Shown in pieces: positions 15,201 to 22,360 of a stretch of DNA of 42,680 bases. The stretch is from an uncultured Clostridia bacterium (GTDB lineage Bacteria > Bacillota > Clostridia > Lachnospirales > Lachnospiraceae). The translations under genes were made by a program, and so were the position numbers. Positions within the stretch are counted from its first letter, which is position 1, and the number at the start of each line of letters is the position of its first letter. Below the pieces are notes generated by a model, which had not been told where the DNA came from, searched no databases, and saw only the letters and a list, made by a program, of their open reading frames with translations. The stretch covers positions 1-42,680 of the forward strand of contig CAOKVX010000021.1 of the NCBI GenBank assembly GCA_948472945.1, given 5' to 3'.

Positions 15201-17497
15201 CCAACTTTCATTTCACCGCGTGTATAAGTTCTTCCAAGAGACATGTGGATTTTGTTTGCCTTAATCGTACCGTCAAATCTTACGACATAATACGGATTAT
15301 TATTTTTATCAATCTTACTGATAAGGCGTGCGCCTACAATCTGCTCCTTCTCCGGATTTTCCGTGTTCCAGTAACCGATTCTGACAGTCTCCAGACCCAG
15401 TTTCTGGTCAGCTGCAGCAAATGTTATATAATTCATCATATAATCATCGTCAAGAGTAACATAGACGCCTCTGTCTGACGCAGGATAAGCAACTCCGTCA
15501 TCCCAGTCATTTTTTAACCAATATGAGCCATAGTCATTGTCGACAAGGCCAAGTCCGCTTTTTGCTACAGTGTCTAACGGGCTTTCTATCATCGTCGCCC
15601 CGCCGTGTCCGCCAATTTTTGCGTCAATTATATGGCTGCTAAGAACGCCTTCTCCGTTGGAAGTATTTAACAGCTTATATTCCGGAAGAAGAGGCGGTGA
15701 GCTGTTCTTCGTCTCAGCTACGGCTGTAAGTGAAGGTTTACCCCATCCAAGCTCATTCCATCCTATTACATAAATCGAATAGGATACTCCATCCTCAAGT
15801 CCTGTTATCGTATAGTATGTAGTATCAAGTTTTCCTGTACCCTCTACAACCGGCTTAAATCCTTCTTTAACCGGCATGAACTCCGCATCTTTGTCAGCGG
15901 TCTTTTTGTAATAAACCATATATCCGTTTGAATCGTCCATATCTTTCCACGAAACGGTCATTGAGCGGTAACCACCCTGTGCCTTTACCTGATCAGGAGG
16001 CGCCGGCAGCTTCTGAGGCTTAGGCTCAGCTATTTTTTCATCCGACCAAGGACTTCTCCAGTCTCCATTTACCGAGCGGACCTTGACCGTATATTTTTCA
16101 AAGTTTTTCAACGGTTTATCATTGATTGAGCTAATCTTCTGAGTCGTGTCGTCTACACGGACAATCTGCATCTCATTTTCCGTCTGCTTTTTAACCGGTC
16201 CTGACACATAAACCTCATATCCGTTAACATTCTTCTGTGCATCCCATGATAAGGTAAATCCTTCATTTTCCGATACAGCGTCTTCTAGCGTCGGAATATC
16301 AAGTTCAGGCGCAGGAATACGGTTCTCCATGTCATTTACAAATTCAACCTTTGCAATATTTACAAGCGGCTCTGTTTTCTTGGTTCCAGTTATTTTCAAC
16401 ATAACCCTCTTAACCGCTATCTGTGTTCCAAAATCAAGAACAAGCGAACCGTCGGCGTTTACCTTTACCTTTGCGGTATCAAGCGAAGCCTTTTTCCTTG
16501 ATGAACGCATTTTGCGTGTATCGGAAACTGCTTTCTGCTTATTTTCTGACAATGAAAGTACCTGTTCTTTCTCATTGCCGTCTTCGTCTACGTATACAAT
16601 CGTCGCCTCACCCGAGTCAATCGCAGTGTCCAGCTCACCTTCCTCATTGCTGAACGGGGAATGGATTACAACTCCCTGAATACCGGGAACCTGTTCCTTA
16701 ACTGCATCTTCCTTTGCAAGTACGAACTCAAGTCCAACAGGATTTTCATTCGATATTGCCGCACTTTCATCCGAAGGTTTAAGGGCAATCTGTCCTAATC
16801 CGTCCATGAAGTCTTTCATATTTCCCTCAACGGATGTTCCTTCTATAGCAGTTGTATTTCTTATATAGCCAAGTTTTTCAATGTGTGACTCTTTGTTTTC
16901 ATCTATACCCTGAATAAGATTCTGTAAATCAACCAAATCCGTAACGCCGTCACTGTTTATGTCGGTGTCAGCTTTTTCCGGATTCTCACGCATTGCCGAC
17001 AATACTTCGTCAGCGTCCTGCTGGTCTAAAACCTTGTCGCCGTTTACATCTCCCGGGCGAATCCATCCCGGAGCCGCATTCCCTTCAGTTCCGACAAATG
17101 AGGAGCAGAGTATTATCTTTGAGACAAATCCCTCTTTTACCTGTACGCTCTGCGTATAGCCCGCAAATCCGTCTGACAGTACATTTACCTCATAATTCCC
17201 CTGCAGTACGTCAAACCTTGCAACAGCGCTGTCCGTATCAAGTTCGCTAAAGTCAAACTCCTTTGAATCCGTTACCTCCTCCGATTCTATCTGAACCTTT
17301 ACCTTTCCTCTGTACGGAAACGAAAGCGATGAACGGACTTCAACCTCCAAAGCTCCCTCTGATTGTTTTACCTCTACTGCCGACGATTCCGTCTGCCGCA
17401 CGGTTTCCTGTGGACGCTCCGCCGCCAGGGCAGATGTTCCGACAAAGGTCTGAACCATAATACAGCCGGTGAGCAGTGCCGCTAAGAATTTTTTCAT
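12260..17497 (-). CDS. Giant secreted M60-family (mucinase-like) metallopeptidase with dockerin
   Basis: The start at 17497 (MKKFLAALLTGC) has GGGAGGAAA upstream; the product is 1745 residues with a signal peptide ending near residue 26. Visible parts are: a beta domain (about 45-135); a type I dockerin (about 147-199) with two calcium loops DVNGDKVLDQQD and DINSDGVTDLVD; two FN3 domains (about 395-600); a galactose-binding-like region; and the M60 core with HEIGH at 1134-1138 and a downstream Glu at 1149, fitting HExxH-x(8-24)-E. Later come another FN3-like region and an F5/8-type domain (about 1440-1590). M60 enzymes cleave O-glycosylated proteins such as mucins. A dockerin in the middle of a peptidase suggests docking onto a cohesin protein. 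Confidence 0.88.
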   Translation of the reverse strand: MKKFLAALLTGCIMVQTFVGTSALAAERPQETVRQTESSAVEVKQSEGALEVEVRSSLSFPYRGKVKVQIESEEVTDSKEFDFSELDTDSAVARFDVLQGNYEVNVLSDGFAGYTQSVQVKEGFVSKIILCSSFVGTEGNAAPGWIRPGDVNGDKVLDQQDADEVLSAMRENPEKADTDINSDGVTDLVDLQNLIQGIDENKESHIEKLGYIRNTTAIEGTSVEGNMKDFMDGLGQIALKPSDESAAISNENPVGLEFVLAKEDAVKEQVPGIQGVVIHSPFSNEEGELDTAIDSGEATIVYVDEDGNEKEQVLSLSENKQKAVSDTRKMRSSRKKASLDTAKVKVNADGSLVLDFGTQIAVKRVMLKITGTKKTEPLVNIAKVEFVNDMENRIPAPELDIPTLEDAVSENEGFTLSWDAQKNVNGYEVYVSGPVKKQTENEMQIVRVDDTTQKISSINDKPLKNFEKYTVKVRSVNGDWRSPWSDEKIAEPKPQKLPAPPDQVKAQGGYRSMTVSWKDMDDSNGYMVYYKKTADKDAEFMPVKEGFKPVVEGTGKLDTTYYTITGLEDGVSYSIYVIGWNELGWGKPSLTAVAETKNSSPPLLPEYKLLNTSNGEGVLSSHIIDAKIGGHGGATMIESPLDTVAKSGLGLVDNDYGSYWLKNDWDDGVAYPASDRGVYVTLDDDYMMNYITFAAADQKLGLETVRIGYWNTENPEKEQIVGARLISKIDKNNNPYYVVRFDGTIKANKIHMSLGRTYTRGEMKVGEIHFHKYDSLEDDIMGLYVDEMHTTLRDDVTEEVIAQLERDIEATDEVSGEKHPLYSELLLELKTAREILEANLEPMYEVDNRITAKKDGHLGFGGLNAWQPLGRVAYTGESLLVYVGHNTKRIGDSTNLQLVFTQYHSESGGFAKTVNLKIGRNEITVPQISTNDFERGGQMYIAYTGNNTSDKYAVRISGGSAVPALSVYGKTGDERTAAIREYVEKLEAYVGGIEAEHEAKHVGVKHVDYAYDRTNCILNSTDIMMEKMMYSLPATQVWAGLANAEDKVQKLDNALKAMEDTMTLFYQHKGLSDEAGTVRGNNALPSQHQNIRYMRMFAGAFMYASGNHIGIEWGSCGLASGPSSWAGFGWGVAHEIGHCINQGTYAVAEVTNNYFAQLLTKVPGKTRFTYENVYKKVTSGAIGRSPNVATQLALYWQLHLAYDNNTDDRHIFDNYEDQFNNLFFARVDTYSRNPSKAPQEGLTLNGGTDQNLMRLACAAANKNIIPFFERWGMVPDEATLEYAAKYGEAETKALYYVNDDARDYRAAHPSEDGNIKDLDAVSATISSNSNKVEVNISTDKDKDVILGYEIIRTMTSNGQKSSKVVGFIPIDTAESTVYVDTILSINNRVMEYEVRAVDKYLNYSKTAYAGSAKIQTDGVLDKSEWTVETTMTSDDDIAVDMGDEDPDSGYDASNPSAVEEKKLHSIDRIIDNDLSQTGTYNGVSGENGATITIDMHCTQEVTSLKYVGDAIAGVTVEVSADGSAWTTVKSEDDSLNTAGEHILWFDSVNEEERDSWIGTYDARYVKITIPQSGNISINEIDVCGPTGDNLEFMTTEDNSPAIGVLQSDYKYGKQPEDVIPKGSLIFTGVYKGNPAYNVVVLYDSQGNVIGAKDGNVEAGQVIFADVPAAGNLGETSDGTWVYYVEPGHWDENSIKQLEGVRGELYRVDNALTLEGERIVSDTQMITVPETLPEITLTDTLQNDGM

Positions 17498-17637
17498 ACC
17501 ATTTCCTCCCTCTGCTGTCCTCTGCAACAAATCATTCATATAAATACTATTCGCAAATGCTACAGACAGTACCGTCATGAAAGATTCACAAAGAAAATTT
17601 TTTATAATTTTATACATATTTTATATATTTCATCACC

Positions 17638-17666
17638 ACTTTACAATACAATATTAATTTTGTCAA
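17638..17666 (-). promoter_or_regulatory. Promoter of the M60 peptidase gene
   Basis: On the - strand TTGACA (17661-17666) and TAAAGT (17638-17643) are 17 bp apart. The start codon follows about 140 nt later, leaving an A/T-rich leader in which I see no riboswitch-like fold. Confidence 0.55.
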
Positions 17667-17724
17667 GCAAAAATTAGCATACAATGGGAATAAAATTATT
17701 TTTTCCGTAAGGTGATAAAAGTTA

Positions 17725-17753
17725 CTGACATAAATACTTTTTTCAAGTATACT
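17725..17753 (+). promoter_or_regulatory. Promoter of the redox operon
   Basis: CTGACA (17725-17730) and TATACT (17748-17753) are separated by 17 bp. They lie 25 nt before the ferredoxin start codon, which has GGAGG at the usual distance. Confidence 0.7.
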
Positions 17754-17778
17754 AATATAAATACATGGAGGAAATACT

Positions 17779-18024
17779 ATGAAAAAGAAAGCTTTTGTTA
17801 ACCAAAAACTATGCGTGGCCTGCGGCTGCTGCCTCAAAGCCTGTAAACTTGGAGCCGTAAGCATACCCACAGGCGTTTACGCCGTAATTGACGCCCTTAA
17901 ATGCGTCGGCTGCGGAATGTGTGAAAAAAACTGCCCCGCCGGTATTATTACCATCAGCAAAGTAAATCAGGAACCTGTGGAACAGAAGAATTTAACGAAA
18001 GGCATGGTGGATACCGATGAGTAA
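17779..18024 (+). CDS. 2x[4Fe-4S] ferredoxin
   Basis: The 81-residue protein carries two cluster motifs. The first is NQKLCVACGCCLKACKLGAV (CxxCxxCxxxC, about residues 9-28) and the second is LKCVGCGMCEKNCPAG (about 40-55). This is a bacterial-type dicluster ferredoxin with a short extra tail. It is the first gene of the operon, starts 25 nt after a good promoter, and overlaps the next gene by 8 nt, so the two are translationally coupled. In context it probably passes electrons to the membrane Fe-S protein that follows. The electron donor is not evident from the sequence. Confidence 0.92.
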   Translation: MKKKAFVNQKLCVACGCCLKACKLGAVSIPTGVYAVIDALKCVGCGMCEKNCPAGIITISKVNQEPVEQKNLTKGMVDTDE

Positions 18025-18598
18025 GAAAAAATGGTACGATTATTTGTGGCTCTTCTCCTGTACTTACCTTATTCTAGGCTTTTTCAATATCCTGTTTGCA
18101 TGGCTTGGACTTATCTGCTTCGTAACGCCGCTTGCTATTTCTTTAATTAATGGCAATAAAGCATACTGTAACAAATACTGCGGAAGAGGCCAGCTCTTTT
18201 CTCTGCTTGGCGGCAGATTCGGGCTGTCCCGCAAAAAGGATATGCCAATGTGGATGAAAACGCCTTATTTTAGGTATGGCTTTCTATTATTTTTTCTGAC
18301 AATGTTCGGAATTATGATATGGAACACTTATCTGGTTTTTGCCGGAGCAGAAAGCTTAAGACAGGTTGTTACACTGTTATGGACGTTTAAAGTGCCGTGG
18401 CAGTGGGCATATCGCGGAACGCTATTTTCAGCCGGTGTTGCACAGTTTGCTTTCGGATTTTACAGCGTTATGCTTACATCAACTATACTGGGCCTAGTCA
18501 CTATGATACTATTTAAACCGCGCTCGTGGTGTGTATACTGCCCGATGGGTACAATGACGCAAATGATATGCAGGATAAAAGCAGGCCGTAATAATTGA
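18017..18598 (+). CDS. Membrane Fe-S electron-transfer protein (NapH/NosR/CcoG-like)
   Basis: This 193-residue protein has about four hydrophobic membrane segments (around 10-30, 31-48, 85-105 and 130-165) and two Cys motifs. One is AYCNKYCGRGQLF near residues 50-62. The other is SWCVYCPMGTMTQMIC near the C-terminus. The CxxCP pattern at a membrane boundary resembles the quinol- or ferredoxin-linked membrane subunits of the NapH/NosR/CcoG group, although it lacks the full soluble ferredoxin domain, which the previous gene could supply. The likely role is to carry electrons across the membrane to CcdA or to a periplasm-side acceptor. Confidence 0.75.
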   Translation: MSKKKWYDYLWLFSCTYLILGFFNILFAWLGLICFVTPLAISLINGNKAYCNKYCGRGQLFSLLGGRFGLSRKKDMPMWMKTPYFRYGFLLFFLTMFGIMIWNTYLVFAGAESLRQVVTLLWTFKVPWQWAYRGTLFSAGVAQFAFGFYSVMLTSTILGLVTMILFKPRSWCVYCPMGTMTQMICRIKAGRNN

Positions 18599-18662
18599 AT
18601 TAGGCAGCCGCCCGGCGCGTCGGCTGCGAGAACAACGAATAACACATTGAGGAGGTTGCCAT

Positions 18663-19325
18663 TTGCAGTACTTAATTTCATTTTTAGAAGGTATTATAAC
18701 TTTTATCTCGCCCTGTCTATTACCAATGCTGCCAATCTACGTTTCATATTTCGCAGGCGGCGGAGGCAGGAATATTAAAAAGACATTGTTAAATGCATCG
18801 GGATTTGTAACGGGGTTTACCTTAATTTTTATGGCGCTCGGCGCGCTTGCCGGAACTCTCGGAAGTTTTCTGAAACAATATCAGACCGCCGTAAATATTG
18901 TTTCAGGGATTGTAGTGATCTTTTTTGGACTGAACTTCCTCGGCGTATTTAAGTTAAATATATTCAGAGGCGGGACAAGATCGGTTGTAAAACATAATAT
19001 GGGCTTCTTCTCCTCGGCGCTCTTTGGAATTATTTTCTCCATTGGCTGGACGCCCTGCGTAGGCGCTTTTTTAGGCTCGGCCCTTATGCTTGCCTCACAG
19101 CAGGGACACGTAACGGAAGGTATACTGATGCTCTTCGCTTATTCAATAGGCCTCGGAATTCCATTTATTTTGAGCGCCGTGTTGATAGACTACCTTAAAT
19201 CTACTTTTGACTTTATAAAGAGGCATTACAAAATAATTAATATTATCAGCGGCAGCCTGCTCGTACTTATCGGCGCGCTTATGGCAACCGGAACTCTGGG
19301 ATGGCTGCTCGCCATGCTGGCGTAG
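18663..19325 (+). CDS. ccdA: CcdA/DsbD-type thiol:disulfide transporter
   Basis: The start is a TTG at 18663 with GGAGG 8 nt upstream. The 220-residue protein has six predicted membrane helices. Both halves carry the conserved Cys in a Pro context: FISPCLLPMLPIY in helix 1 (about residues 14-26) and SIGWTPCVGAFLGSAL in helix 4. These are the CcdA redox pair. CcdA moves reducing equivalents from the cytoplasm to extracytoplasmic thioredoxin-like proteins. The next gene encodes exactly such a partner. No cytochrome c maturation genes are seen, so a role in extracellular protein or sulfoxide reduction is more likely than cytochrome assembly. Confidence 0.92.
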   Translation: MQYLISFLEGIITFISPCLLPMLPIYVSYFAGGGGRNIKKTLLNASGFVTGFTLIFMALGALAGTLGSFLKQYQTAVNIVSGIVVIFFGLNFLGVFKLNIFRGGTRSVVKHNMGFFSSALFGIIFSIGWTPCVGAFLGSALMLASQQGHVTEGILMLFAYSIGLGIPFILSAVLIDYLKSTFDFIKRHYKIINIISGSLLVLIGALMATGTLGWLLAMLA

Positions 19326-19386
19326 AGGTTTTATACGGAGTAAAAGCTGCAAAAATAAATAAGGATATCTGCAATAAGGAGGTTGT

Positions 19387-20052
19387 ATGAAAAATAAAAC
19401 TACATTATTAATTATAGTTCTTGTTTTTGTTTTACTGCTTGGAGGCTCGTACTTACTATACAATAAACTGAGCCCTAATATTAATGCCGACAGATTGGCA
19501 GTGCGGGACGACTCCCAAAATGAAAATGAACAAAGTGAAGACAAGACTGATGACAATACACAAAATGATGTCGGTAAAAAAGACGACAACAGCAATGACG
19601 ACAGCGATAATACGGATGATACCTCACAGAAGAAAGAGCCCGCCCCCGACTTTACCGTTTACGATAAAAGCGGAATGGAGGTTAAACTCTCTGATTTTAC
19701 AGGAAAACCGGCTATCGTTAACTTTTGGGCAAGCTGGTGCGGCCCGTGTCAGATGGAAATGCCGGACTTTGAAGAAAAATATCTTGAGCTAGGCGGTGAA
19801 ATCAATTTCCTGATAGTAAATATGACTGACGGAACACGTGAAACAGTTGAGGCCGCGTCCGAATTTATTGAAAGCAAAGGTTATACTTTCCCGGTATATT
19901 ACGACACCGACTCAAGCGCCGCAACGGCTTATTACGTATATTCGCTTCCGACTACCTATTTCATAGATTCGGAGGGCTATATTATTGCCCAGGCAACCGG
20001 AGCAATTGACGGCGAGACTTTACAAAAGGGAATTGATATGTGCACTGAATGA
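19387..20052 (+). CDS. Membrane-anchored TlpA/ResA-type thioredoxin
   Basis: The start follows AAGGAGG at the usual spacing; the product is 221 residues. It has an N-terminal membrane anchor (about 5-25), a long Asp/Asn/Lys/Glu-rich flexible linker (about 35-80), and a TlpA-like thioredoxin domain. The active site is WASWCGPCQMEMP (about residues 116-128) and the cis-Pro segment is YSLPTTYFID. It lies outside the membrane and is the expected electron acceptor of CcdA. Comparable CcdA-Etrx pairs in streptococci feed a methionine sulfoxide reductase, but none is encoded here, so the final substrate is unknown. It is the last gene of the operon. Confidence 0.9.
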   Translation: MKNKTTLLIIVLVFVLLLGGSYLLYNKLSPNINADRLAVRDDSQNENEQSEDKTDDNTQNDVGKKDDNSNDDSDNTDDTSQKKEPAPDFTVYDKSGMEVKLSDFTGKPAIVNFWASWCGPCQMEMPDFEEKYLELGGEINFLIVNMTDGTRETVEAASEFIESKGYTFPVYYDTDSSAATAYYVYSLPTTYFIDSEGYIIAQATGAIDGETLQKGIDMCTE

Positions 20053-20068
20053 TTTACTCAACTTTAAT

Positions 20069-21193
20069 CTACAGTCTTTTATCGAGAAACCTCATAACAG
20101 GTTTCTCGATAAGCCGGATTCTTGCCAAATCAATTAGCACGCATATTATGTAAACCCCCAAAACTGATAAAACTGCATGAATAGCAATCCACTCAGAATT
20201 ATATACTTCAACATTTCCCAATACATCCTGCCACAGCCATCGCCTCATAGTATCGCTGTTTGCATGAATCAGTAAAACCCCGACTGTCGTTGCGGCTATA
20301 TTGTTAATCCATTTTTTATACCCAATCCGCAGATTCTTGAAATACATAAAAGTTGCAACAGCGGAAAGCAACGCTAAAATCTTGTTGGAATCAGCTATAA
20401 AATAATAATATGCCGTCTTACCAAAACGACTGCTAAGCCATGTGCAGGCCACTACACTAACCCATGAAAGTATCAGACAGATTATTACAGCCAATCCCCA
20501 TACCTTATTATTGTCAAACCGTTTCTTAGGATACAGCCTCACATATGCCGCAATTATATAAACAATCATAAACCATCCTACGTAACCTACTTTTACATCT
20601 GCCATTAAAAAGGAAGGAAATACAGTATATACAAGGATACATAAACCTATAAGCCGTATATGTTGTCTCTCCTCCATCCCTTTTATCAATAAATTTAGAT
20701 ACGGAATAAACAGGAAAAATACCAAATATGACGACAAAAATTCTCTTCCGATTAAATTAACAGGCAACACTGCATTTACCATTTCAACAACCGAAAATTT
20801 ATTATATCCTGTTATAACAAAAGTAAAGTAAATAACTATGTTATAAAACTCTATTTCAAAAAGTAGTTTAAGAAACTTCTTAATAGTAATTTTCTGACTA
20901 CACATAAAATATCCAGTAATAAGTACAAAACAATTAATTGCATATTTACCGCCCCATCCGAAAATCAATAAAGATATTGAACGCATAGATAACATATTAT
21001 AGGATATCTCTTCTAATAATCCAGAATTCACAACATAATGATGCGCAATAATTGTCAGCATCATTATAATACGCAGTAATTCAATTCCCGATTGCCGACC
21101 AGAAATATTAGTATGCTCTGCTCTGCTCTGCTCTGCTCTGCTCTGCTCTGCTCTGCTCTGCTCTGCTCTGCTAAAATTATTCTTTTTCTCCAT
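20069..21193 (-). CDS. Phase-variable membrane O-acyltransferase (acyltransferase-3 family)
   Basis: This 374-residue frame, read from ATG 21193, starts MEKKNNF, then runs through a Ser-Arg-Ala-Glu-Gln repeat (about residues 8-27). A typical acyltransferase-3 domain follows, with about ten membrane helices. The helix-1 signature GIELLRIIMMLTIIAHHYVV has the conserved Arg and catalytic-type His. A VLLIHANSD segment near residue 310 and a final basic tail (KPVMRFLDKRL) also fit. The family transfers acetyl or other acyl groups to cell-surface sugars. The repeat is encoded by eleven 5-bp units, so unit loss or gain changes frame; the sequenced state is ON. A second ATG lies 5 nt upstream. It is the last gene of the polysaccharide operon, coupled to the aminotransferase. 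Confidence 0.88.
   Translation of the reverse strand: MEKKNNFSRAEQSRAEQSRAEQSRAEHTNISGRQSGIELLRIIMMLTIIAHHYVVNSGLLEEISYNMLSMRSISLLIFGWGGKYAINCFVLITGYFMCSQKITIKKFLKLLFEIEFYNIVIYFTFVITGYNKFSVVEMVNAVLPVNLIGREFLSSYLVFFLFIPYLNLLIKGMEERQHIRLIGLCILVYTVFPSFLMADVKVGYVGWFMIVYIIAAYVRLYPKKRFDNNKVWGLAVIICLILSWVSVVACTWLSSRFGKTAYYYFIADSNKILALLSAVATFMYFKNLRIGYKKWINNIAATTVGVLLIHANSDTMRRWLWQDVLGNVEVYNSEWIAIHAVLSVLGVYIICVLIDLARIRLIEKPVMRFLDKRL
20079..20112. terminator. 14-bp perfect hairpin at convergent gene ends
   Basis: TTATCGAGAAACCT and AGGTTTCTCGATAA pair perfectly around CATAAC. It lies 27 nt after the thioredoxin stop, inside the last codons of the convergent acyltransferase gene. There is no strong T-run on either strand, so it may act as a weak terminator or an mRNA-stabilising hairpin. 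Confidence 0.45.
21114..21172. repeat. Pentanucleotide microsatellite, 11 units, inside the acyltransferase start
   Basis: GCTCT (AGAGC on the coding strand) is repeated eleven times without error from 21115 to 21169, with partial units on both sides. The tract begins about 20 nt after the start codon at 21193. Five is not a multiple of three, so each unit gained or lost shifts the frame. The repeat itself contains no stop in any frame of the coding strand. Confidence 0.97.
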
Positions 21194-21209
21194 GACATGT
21201 CAATACCCC

Positions 21210-22316
21210 TTATCTAATTTTTTCTAAAATAATATTACATATCCTGTCAACCTCTTCCAGCGGCAAATCGGCATACAGCGGCAGGGTCAGCACACGTTTT
21301 GCAATATGCAGCGCCATCGGTGTTTTATCAACATCAAACTTTCCATTAAAACAGGCAAATGTATTAGTAAGCGGATAAAAATATTTTCTTGAAAAGATTC
21401 CATGCTCTGCCAGCCTGTCCGCAATCTCATTTCTGCTGAATCCAAAAACTTTCTCGTCAAATACCACCGGAAAATACGCATAATTAGGCTTCACGTTTTC
21501 CTGTACAGGATTTATCTTAATTCCTTCTACCATTCCAAGGCGCTTCCTGTAATGTTCTATGACTTTCCCTCTCTTAGCTATTTCCTCATCAATATGTCGC
21601 AAATTACAGATTCCCATTGCCGCCTGAAATTCATTCATTTTAGCGTTTGCCCCGACACCTTCTACAACCTCAGGTCCATGAATACCAAAATTTTTTAAAT
21701 CATATATTCTGTTTCCCAATTCCTTGTCCCTAAAACATACCGCTCCACCCTCAATTGTATTGAAAGTCTTTGTGGCATGAAAACTAAAGCACGACGCATC
21801 ACCAAAGGAACCAATTCCCTGTCCTTTATATGTCTCCCCAAAAGTATGGGCTGCGTCGTATATAACCTTTAATCCATATTTTCTTGCAATACGTTCAATT
21901 TCCTCCACATTACAGATATTCCCGTATACATGAACAGGAACAATGGCACTTGTCCTGTCCGTAATCAAACTTTCCAGCATACCAACATCAATCGTGTAAC
22001 TGTCTGTATCAATATCACAAAATACTGGCGTCAGTCCATTGCGGACAATTGCATGCGTAGTAGATGCAAATGTAAACGGCGTCGTAATCACTTCTCCTGT
22101 GAGATTCATCGCCTGAAGGGTAAGCTCTAAAGCCATATGTCCGTTAGTCAAAAGCTCAATATTTTCTACGGACAAATATTCCTTTAACTCACTCTGCAGC
22201 TGCCTATGCTTTTTACCCATATTGGTGAGCCAGTGTGTGTCCCACAAATCTCTAATTTCATCTATGTACTCCTCCATATCCGGCATGGAAGAGCGTGTTA
22301 CTAAAATTTCGTTCAT
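21210..22316 (-). CDS. DegT/DnrJ/EryC1 sugar aminotransferase
   Basis: This 368-residue PLP enzyme shows the family landmarks TTPFTFASTTHAIVRNGL, VIYDAAHTFG (Asp contacting PLP) and SFHATKTFNTIEGG (the Lys that binds PLP, about residue 184). It also has the late segment YAYFPVVF. DegT enzymes transfer an amino group to a nucleotide-linked keto sugar. The matching dehydratase or keto-sugar source is not in the window and must be supplied from elsewhere in the genome. AAAGAGG precedes the ATG. The stop lies 11 nt before the first possible start of the acyltransferase, whose ribosome-binding site overlaps it. The product may be the amino sugar the acyltransferase acts on, but this is inference. 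Confidence 0.9.
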   Translation of the reverse strand: MNEILVTRSSMPDMEEYIDEIRDLWDTHWLTNMGKKHRQLQSELKEYLSVENIELLTNGHMALELTLQAMNLTGEVITTPFTFASTTHAIVRNGLTPVFCDIDTDSYTIDVGMLESLITDRTSAIVPVHVYGNICNVEEIERIARKYGLKVIYDAAHTFGETYKGQGIGSFGDASCFSFHATKTFNTIEGGAVCFRDKELGNRIYDLKNFGIHGPEVVEGVGANAKMNEFQAAMGICNLRHIDEEIAKRGKVIEHYRKRLGMVEGIKINPVQENVKPNYAYFPVVFDEKVFGFSRNEIADRLAEHGIFSRKYFYPLTNTFACFNGKFDVDKTPMALHIAKRVLTLPLYADLPLEEVDRICNIILEKIR

Positions 22317-22360
22317 TAATTTACCTCTTTCCCAAAATACATATATTTTTCTATTCTTAA

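Noticed and set aside
12873-17460. Long + strand open frames (up to 139 codons) opposite the M60 gene
   Set aside because: They are shadows of the opposite strand: low-complexity Ser/Pro/Leu-rich translations with no start context.
17610-17870. 86-codon - strand frame across the M60/ferredoxin divergent promoters
   Set aside because: It overlaps both promoters and the ferredoxin gene antisense and has no ribosome-binding site.
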